Shown piece by piece: positions 14,618 to 19,398 of a DNA stretch of 19,398 nucleotides. A program made the translations under genes and the position numbers. Location: contig CAZMZG010000031.1 in assembly GCA_964570785.1 (NCBI GenBank), positions 1 through 19,398 of the forward strand, written 5' to 3'. The first letter of the stretch is position 1. Each line of letters opens with the position of its first letter. The stretch comes from Thermatribacter sp964570785. Lineage in GTDB: Bacteria > Atribacterota > Atribacteria > Atribacterales > Thermatribacteraceae. The notes beneath the pieces are model-generated. The model was not told the DNA's origin. It ran no database searches and saw only the letters and a program-made list of their open reading frames with translations.

Positions 14618-15300
14618 ATGAATTTGGATGCACTTTTTTCAATCAACTGTGGAATGTACGTTATCTCTTCTTTCTTTGAAGAGATAAAGAGCGGTTGTAT
14701 TGTCAATGCCGCAGTTCAGGTTGCTGCTTTTCCGCCCCAAATCATAGCCAGTTTAAACAAAGAGAGTTACACTCAAGAACTCATAAAAGAGAGTGGTTAT
14801 TTTGGGATTTCCGTGCTGGAGAAGGACACACCCCTTCAAATCATCGGCCTTTTCGGGTTTAAAAGCTGCAGAAACTTTGATAAATTTGCCGAAGTAAAAC
14901 ATTTTAAAGGCAAAACAGGAGCCCCCCTGCTTTCTGAATACAGTGTGGCTTACATAGAAGCTAAAGTAATCAAATCCTGGATGCAAGGACTCACTTTATA
15001 TTCCTGGGAGAAGTAGTCGAAACAGACTTTTTGGATCTTTCCAAAGAAAGCATGACTTATAGCTATTACCGCGACGTTAAAGGGGGTAAGGTACCACGTA
15101 CTACAGCTACTTATCACGAAGGTGAAGAAGTCGCGGTTGTTTCAGAGCGCTACCGCTGTAAAATATGTGGCTATGTCTATGACTCTCGCTTCGGTGACCC
15201 TGACTCAGGGGTTAATCCCAACACCCCGTTTGTGGAACTACCTGAGGACTGGGTCTGCCCCATATGCGGAGCCGGAAAAGACCAGTTCGAGAAACTGTGA
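14618..15300 (+). pseudogene. flavin reductase-rubredoxin fusion (high-molecular-weight rubredoxin, Hrb type), interrupted by a one-base frameshift
   Basis: Two open frames, 14618-15016 and about 14977-15300, make one protein of about 227 aa. The first is an FMN-binding flavin-reductase-like domain (LFSINCGMYVISS; QVAAFPPQIIASLNK; IGLFGFKSCRNFDKF; TGAPLL). The second continues it (THFIFLGEVVETDFLDL, then MTYSYYRDVKGGK) and ends in a rubredoxin with CKICGYVYD and CPICGAGKDQFE, the four iron ligands. Adding one C to the CC at 14976-14977 restores KSLDARTHFIFLGEVVE exactly where relatives read on. Hrb passes electrons from NAD(P)H to flavodiiron proteins for NO or O2 removal in anaerobes. The ATG has AAAAGGAG upstream. 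It is a recent mutation or a sequencing error. The last 124 bp overlap the antisense end of copA. Confidence 0.85.
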
Positions 15301-17771
15301 TTTTTGGCGGGAGCTCCAGCAAACCTCCGTAAACGAAGGGAATTAAAGATTACGTTTAGCGAACTGAAACCCATAGCTATTTCAGCAATTACCGGGTGCA
15401 AAACTCCCAGAAAAGCGAGGGGCAGAGCAACAAGATTGTAGAAAAAGGCCCAGAAGAGATTTTGCTTGATTTTTTTAAAGATAGCTTTAGATAAGAGAAA
15501 CGCTTCCTTTAAGGAATTTAAGTCATTGCGTACAAGAATTATATCTCCGCTTTCCTGGGCTATGTTGGTACCAGCTCCCATAGCTATTCCCACATCGGCC
15601 TTTTTGAGCGCGGGAGCATCATTAATGCCATCACCGACCATGGCCACTCTTTCACCCTTCCTCTGATGCTCTTCGATAATCCTCATTTTATCCTGAGGCA
15701 AAAGTCGGGAGACTACTTCTTCTATGCCAAGGCTCCGAGCTACCTCGAAGGCAGCCCCTTCACTGTCACCGGTAAGGAGAATAATCTTTTTACCCATGCT
15801 TTTTAGACGGCTTACGCTTTCTTCACTTCCTTCTTTGATGATGTCCTTAAACTCGAAAACTCCCCAGAGCTCCTTGCGGGTAAAAACAATTACTGTAGTG
15901 TTTGTCTTTTTAAGGAACTTAGAGCAGGAATGATCAAGGCTTTCGGGCTTGTTCTCTTCAAAAAAGCGGTGATTACCTATAAATACTTTTTCGCCGTCTA
16001 CAGAGCCTGTAATACCCCTTCCTGGTTCAACCTTGAAACCCTCTATTTGTGGAAAAGTGCTAGGTTTCAGTCCCTTTTTTTCTGCGTACTCAACGATTGC
16101 CCTGCTCAAAGGATGTTCTGAACGTTCTTCAAGTGCATACACTGCTCCCCAGAAGCGATCTAGAGATACAGAAGAATTCAAAAAGAGCTCCACCACCTCT
16201 GGCTTCCCTATGGTTAGAGTCCCTGTTTTGTCAAGAAACACGGTCTTTATTTCCCTAAGAAGTTGGATGGCCCGAGCATCCCTGAAAAGAATACCTCGTT
16301 TTGCGCCAATTCCACTTCCCACAAGTAACGCCATTGGCGTTGCCAAACCCAAAGCACAGGGGCAGGCAATAACCAGGGTGGAAATGCCCGCAAAGAGAGC
16401 TCTCGAGAAAGAATCGAGGTTTGGAGGTACCCAGGGCAACAGCTTGCTCCAGGTAAGGACGGCATTTTGCAACACTTCTGGAAAGAAATACCAGATCGTA
16501 AATGAAGCCAATGCCAGACTCAAGACAAACGGGGTAAAAAAACCCACAACTTTATCAGCAAAAGCTTGAATTGGCACTTTGCTACTTTGCGCCTCTTTAA
16601 CCAGTTCTATAACCTGACTCAAAAAGCTTTCTCTTCCTGTCCGAACGATCCTGGCCTCCACAAATCCTTCCAAGTTAATCGTACCGCCTATGACGAAATC
16701 ACCTTCCTGTTTAACGGTGGGAAGAGATTCTCCGGTAACCATGGACTCATCCACCGTGGTTCTACCGGACAAAATTATCCCATCTTGGGGAATTTTTTCA
16801 CCGGGCTTTATCACTACCTGATCACCAACTTTGAGTTTTTCTGCTACTACGTCGACAATTTTTCCTTCGCCCTTTTTCAGATGTGCTATCTGAGGTTTCA
16901 TTTCAAGCAGAGCAGCTATTTCCTGGGTAGCTCGATGCCTGGAAGAAGCTTCAAGAAAGCGTCCAATGAGATGAAAAGCAACAATCATTGCTCCAACACC
17001 AGCAAAGCTTTCCACCGGCTTACCCAGTGATCTAATCACACCGGAAAAATAAGCAGCCAGAGAGCCAGCAGTGACAAGGGTATCCATATTTGTCTTGCCC
17101 TTTAGAATCAACTTCCCAGCTTGGCGTATGCTATCGTAATTAACGATGAATATGACCGGAAAACTTAAAAGCAATTCCCAGCCAAGGTAAAAAGCTATTT
17201 CAACTCCCGCCACCATCTTAAACAACATCAAAACAACAAGAGGTGCGGTGAAAATCCAGCTTAGAAATAGCTTTTGCCTGGCCCTGAAAAGTTCTTTATG
17301 GTCGCTTTCAGGCTGAACTTCACGATCCTCTTTTACATGGTATCCAAGGCTTTCGATAAAGTCTTTTATAGTTGAGTACTGGATTTGCTCCGGTTGAAAA
17401 GTGATGATTGCAGTTTTTGGAAGGAGTTCTATTTGAACCTCTTCAACTCCTTCCAGATTTTTAAGTGAACTCTCGATCCCCTTAATACAACTTGGACATT
17501 TCATGCCCTCAATTTTCAAGCAAACCCTGGTTAGCTCCGATTCGTCTTCCACTTCATAACCCAGTTCTTTTATTTCCTGTTTAATAGAATCAATATCCGC
17601 ATTCCTTTTTACTTCAAGTGTTGCTGTCTGAGTCGGGAAACTTACAGAAGCTTTCAGTACATCACTTCTTTTGGCAAGAGTTTTTTCGATGCTGGCAGCA
17701 CAGCCCGAGCAGTGCATCCCTTTGATTTTTATTTGCCATTTTCTGACCCGTTGATTTTCGTTTCCTTTCAC
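15177..17771 (-). CDS. copA: Cu+-exporting P1B-type ATPase CopA
   Basis: An 864-aa copper exporter of the inner membrane. Two N-terminal metal-binding domains have GMHCSGC (18-24) and GMKCPSC (89-95). The transport CPC is at 470-472. The actuator TGES is at 346-349, the phosphorylation site DKTGTLT starts at Asp514, EHP is at 552-554 and GDGINDAP begins at 713. Cu+-type residues are YN at 778-779 and Met800 with Ser803-Ser804. I chose the GTG at 17771, 7 nt after GGGGAGGG; a TTG at 17777 would add two residues but leave no spacing. Relatives end near NSLRLRR (about 816). Here 48 more residues follow, rich in S, G, N and P, read antisense through the rubredoxin end of hrb. CopZ and CsoR are not in the window. 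Confidence 0.95.
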   Translation of the reverse strand: MKGNENQRVRKWQIKIKGMHCSGCAASIEKTLAKRSDVLKASVSFPTQTATLEVKRNADIDSIKQEIKELGYEVEDESELTRVCLKIEGMKCPSCIKGIESSLKNLEGVEEVQIELLPKTAIITFQPEQIQYSTIKDFIESLGYHVKEDREVQPESDHKELFRARQKLFLSWIFTAPLVVLMLFKMVAGVEIAFYLGWELLLSFPVIFIVNYDSIRQAGKLILKGKTNMDTLVTAGSLAAYFSGVIRSLGKPVESFAGVGAMIVAFHLIGRFLEASSRHRATQEIAALLEMKPQIAHLKKGEGKIVDVVAEKLKVGDQVVIKPGEKIPQDGIILSGRTTVDESMVTGESLPTVKQEGDFVIGGTINLEGFVEARIVRTGRESFLSQVIELVKEAQSSKVPIQAFADKVVGFFTPFVLSLALASFTIWYFFPEVLQNAVLTWSKLLPWVPPNLDSFSRALFAGISTLVIACPCALGLATPMALLVGSGIGAKRGILFRDARAIQLLREIKTVFLDKTGTLTIGKPEVVELFLNSSVSLDRFWGAVYALEERSEHPLSRAIVEYAEKKGLKPSTFPQIEGFKVEPGRGITGSVDGEKVFIGNHRFFEENKPESLDHSCSKFLKKTNTTVIVFTRKELWGVFEFKDIIKEGSEESVSRLKSMGKKIILLTGDSEGAAFEVARSLGIEEVVSRLLPQDKMRIIEEHQRKGERVAMVGDGINDAPALKKADVGIAMGAGTNIAQESGDIILVRNDLNSLKEAFLLSKAIFKKIKQNLFWAFFYNLVALPLAFLGVLHPVIAEIAMGFSSLNVIFNSLRLRRFAGAPAKNHSFSNWSFPAPHMGQTQSSGSSTNGVLGLTPESGSPKRES

Positions 17772-17778
17772 TCTCAAT

Positions 17779-17832
17779 CCCTCCCCACGGGGGTGTGTAT
17801 CTCATTATATACCCCCGTGGGGAGGGTGTCAA
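17779..17832 (-). promoter_or_regulatory. copA promoter with two CsoR-like copper operators
   Basis: On the minus strand, TTGACA (17832-17827) and TATAAT (17809-17804) are 17 bp apart, a full consensus. An exact 16-bp inverted repeat brackets the -10: arm one (17826-17811, CCCTCCCCACGGGGGT) fills the spacer, and arm two (17794-17779) covers the start of the transcript. Each arm is itself a C-tract/G-tract dyad of the CsoR type. Arm two also contains the Shine-Dalgarno GGGGAGGG. Copper-relieved repression by CsoR is the likely reading. Confidence 0.8.
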
Positions 17833-17879
17833 GTTAAGCCACGATTGGCCGAAAAAAGCAACAATCTGGCTGAATGCTG

Positions 17880-17885
17880 TATAAT
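17880..17885 (+). promoter_or_regulatory. possible -10 box of the alcohol dehydrogenase gene
   Basis: A perfect TATAAT lies 41 bp before the chosen ATG, but no -35 is recognisable at 16-18 bp. An activator or a weak promoter is possible. Confidence 0.35.
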
Positions 17886-17926
17886 ATCAACAAAAGCACT
17901 TGAACTTGAACATGGAGGGAAGAACT

Positions 17927-19090
17927 ATGCTAAATTTTGAATATCAGAATCCTACTAGAGTTATCTTTGGAAGGGACGAGACTAATCGAGTAGGAAAAGA
18001 ATGCAAAAAGTATGGCAAAAAAATTCTCTTCATTTACGGTCAGGGAAGCATTAAAAAAACAGGTCTCTATGATAAGATACTTTCTCTCCTTAAAGAGGAA
18101 GATTTGCTGGTTTACGAGCTTGGTGGAATCAAGCCCAATCCTTTGATTTCCAAGGTAAGGGAAGGAGTTGAAATCTGCAAGCAGGAAAACATTGACTTGG
18201 TGCTTGCCGTAGGGGGTGGAAGCGTTCTGGATACTGGAAAAATAGTAGCCCTGGGAGCAAAGTACGATGGTGACCCCTGGGACTTTTTTATAGACAAGGC
18301 TGAGCCCAGAGAGAAACTTCCTCTTGCCTGTGTGCTCACCCTTGCCGCAACTGGTTCAGAAATGAATCGTAACGCAGTCATTTCTAACGAAGAAACTCAA
18401 GAAAAACTTGCGGTAAAACATCCGGTTCTCTTCCCTGATTTTTCGATTTTAGATCCAGTTAACACTCTCAGCGTACCTCGGGAGCATACCGTATATGGAA
18501 TCGTAGATATTATGGCTCACGTTTTTGAACAGTATTTCCACCCGGTTCCCGAAACGCCACTCCAGGATCGCTTTGCAGAGGGAATAATGCTTACCCTGAT
18601 TGAAAATACTCACCGGGTTCTGAAAAAACTCGACGACTATGATGCAAGAGCAAACATAATGTGGTGCAGTACGCTGGCCCTCAACCACCTTATTGAGGCG
18701 GGAGCCCATGGTGATTTTGCAACTCACCAGATAGAACATGAACTCAGTGCTCTGTACGATATCCCGCATGGAGCAGGGTTGGCAATTCTTTTCCCGCAGT
18801 GGATGAAGTATGTGATAGACGTAATATCTGAAAAATTTGCGCAATTTGCAGAAAGGGTGTGGGGCATTTCCAGAGAAGACAAAGATACAAAGGAGATTGC
18901 TCTTGCCGGCATTGAGCGAACCAAGCAGTGGTTCTCCGAGATTGGAGCACCGGTGAGTTTGAAGGAAGTTGGTATTGGTAGAGAAAATCTGGAACGTATG
19001 GCCGAACACGCCACTCGCCTGGGTCCGCTTGGTTATACCAAGAAGCTTTACAAGCAGGATGTGCTCAATATTCTGGAGATGTCACTTTAA
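17927..19090 (+). CDS. iron-dependent alcohol dehydrogenase, YqhD/butanol dehydrogenase type
   Basis: A 387-aa group III alcohol/aldehyde dehydrogenase. The nucleotide site has YGQGSIKKTG (37-46) and GGGSVLDTGK (96-105). The metal ligands are Asp194, His198, His267 and His281 (DIMAH; THQIEH; PHGAGLA), at the same residue numbers as those of E. coli YqhD, which makes the alignment nearly gap-free. It should reduce short aldehydes with NADPH, either fermentatively or to detoxify reactive aldehydes. The ATG at 17927 has GGAGGG 7 nt upstream. The open frame to 17900 would place that ribosome site inside the gene. It is followed by a hairpin terminator and stands alone, divergent from copA. Confidence 0.92.
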   Translation: MLNFEYQNPTRVIFGRDETNRVGKECKKYGKKILFIYGQGSIKKTGLYDKILSLLKEEDLLVYELGGIKPNPLISKVREGVEICKQENIDLVLAVGGGSVLDTGKIVALGAKYDGDPWDFFIDKAEPREKLPLACVLTLAATGSEMNRNAVISNEETQEKLAVKHPVLFPDFSILDPVNTLSVPREHTVYGIVDIMAHVFEQYFHPVPETPLQDRFAEGIMLTLIENTHRVLKKLDDYDARANIMWCSTLALNHLIEAGAHGDFATHQIEHELSALYDIPHGAGLAILFPQWMKYVIDVISEKFAQFAERVWGISREDKDTKEIALAGIERTKQWFSEIGAPVSLKEVGIGRENLERMAEHATRLGPLGYTKKLYKQDVLNILEMSL

Positions 19091-19119
19091 ACTCACAACC
19101 AGTTATACGCAAACACCTG

Positions 19120-19145
19120 ACCAGCTCTCAATTAATTGGGAGCTG
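19120..19145 (+). terminator. hairpin terminator after the alcohol dehydrogenase gene
   Basis: CCAGCTCTCAATT and AATTGGGAGCTGG form a 13-bp stem with one G-T pair, followed by the weakly T-rich GTTGTTTG. The rest of 19146-19289 shows nothing I can name. Confidence 0.6.
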
Positions 19146-19289
19146 GGTTGTTTGCCTAAGATCTGTTTGGTAGTCTTTCCTCTTTTGAAAGCCCGCACCC
19201 AGCAGAAAAGCCTGGTAAAAGTTTAATTTTTGGCCTTCCCTGGGCCCTTTCGGGAATAAAGCTCTCCACCTTTGGGGTTATAAATTTAC

Positions 19290-19398
19290 ATGGATAAATT
19301 TCGTAAAAGGGCTTTTATACTATTAATCCTGCTAATAGCTTTCTCCTTTTTCGTACCTTCTTTTGCATTTGCCGAACAGCCTATAATCTGGGTACCCC
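19290..19398 (+). CDS. start of a secreted or membrane-anchored protein, cut by window edge
   Basis: The first 36 codons from an ATG at 19290. Basic residues (MDKFRKR) are followed by a hydrophobic core (AFILLILLIAFSFFVPSF) and a good Sec cleavage site after AFA, before EQPIIWVP. The mature protein is not visible, so no function can be given. The ribosome binding site is weak (TTTGGGG, about 13 nt upstream). TTATAAAT at 19279-19286 is a possible -10 box, but that would leave almost no leader. Confidence 0.7.
   Translation, partial: MDKFRKRAFILLILLIAFSFFVPSFAFAEQPIIWVP

Noticed and set aside
15031..15300. Separate stand-alone rubredoxin gene
   Set aside because: The frame is open further upstream to 14977, and its upstream residues continue the flavin reductase domain. 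No ribosome site precedes 15031, so it is the second part of one Hrb-type gene.
19146..19289. Cyclic di-GMP or other riboswitch before the last gene
   Set aside because: GCCCGCACCCAGCAGAAAAGCC looked suggestive, but the conserved GEMM stems and loops cannot be drawn.

Overview
This window looks like part of the chromosome of an anaerobic, possibly thermophilic bacterium of medium G+C content. The signs are strong AGGAGG-type ribosome binding sites, many GTG and TTG starts, tightly overlapping operons, a sodium-type F1Fo-ATPase locus and a flavin reductase-rubredoxin protein of the anaerobic type. I cannot name the lineage. An Atribacterota-, Thermotogota- or deep Firmicutes-like organism is only a guess. 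No mobile element, CRISPR array or phage gene is visible.

Left (1-2692, minus strand): the start of an F1Fo-ATPase operon, in transcription order AtpZ/Q-like, AtpR/I-like, a (atpB), c (atpE), b (atpF), a short delta-like ORF, then alpha (atpA), which runs off the left edge. The c subunit carries a Na+-ligand signature. With its neighbours it resembles the alternate or N-type F-ATPase. The b and delta pieces look like one b-delta gene split in two, and atpA is broken by a T6 homopolymer frameshift. A tRNA-Gly(CCC) diverges from this operon.

Middle left (2904-5978, plus strand): a PadR regulator overlaps an MFS exporter, behind a good sigma-70 promoter with a palindrome at the start site. Next come an ECF transporter S component and a cysteine-rich lipoprotein of unknown function.

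Centre (5966-8291, minus strand): a two-gene sugar operon, an NAD-dependent epimerase/dehydratase-like SDR followed by a phosphomannomutase/phosphoglucomutase. Diverging from it (8466-11936, plus strand) is an operon of class II aldolase, an old-yellow-enzyme/2,4-dienoyl-CoA reductase-type flavoenzyme and MntP manganese exporter. It ends near a perfect 38-nt palindrome.

Right (12031-19398): a stand-alone homocysteine S-methyltransferase (minus strand) diverges from an FGGY sugar kinase (plus strand) with a textbook terminator. Then comes a frameshifted flavin reductase-rubredoxin gene (Hrb type). Its 3' end overlaps the convergent Cu+-ATPase copA, which is driven by a consensus promoter embedded in CsoR-like G/C-tract operators. 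An iron-dependent YqhD/BDH-type alcohol dehydrogenase follows, and the start of a secreted protein runs off the right edge.

Together the genes suggest sugar-phosphate and redox metabolism, metal efflux (Cu, Mn) and sodium bioenergetics. No clearly new multi-gene system is evident. The most notable points are the unusual ATPase locus, the copA control region and the antisense-overprinted CopA tail. Two clear single-base frameshifts (atpA, hrb) raise the question of sequencing error.
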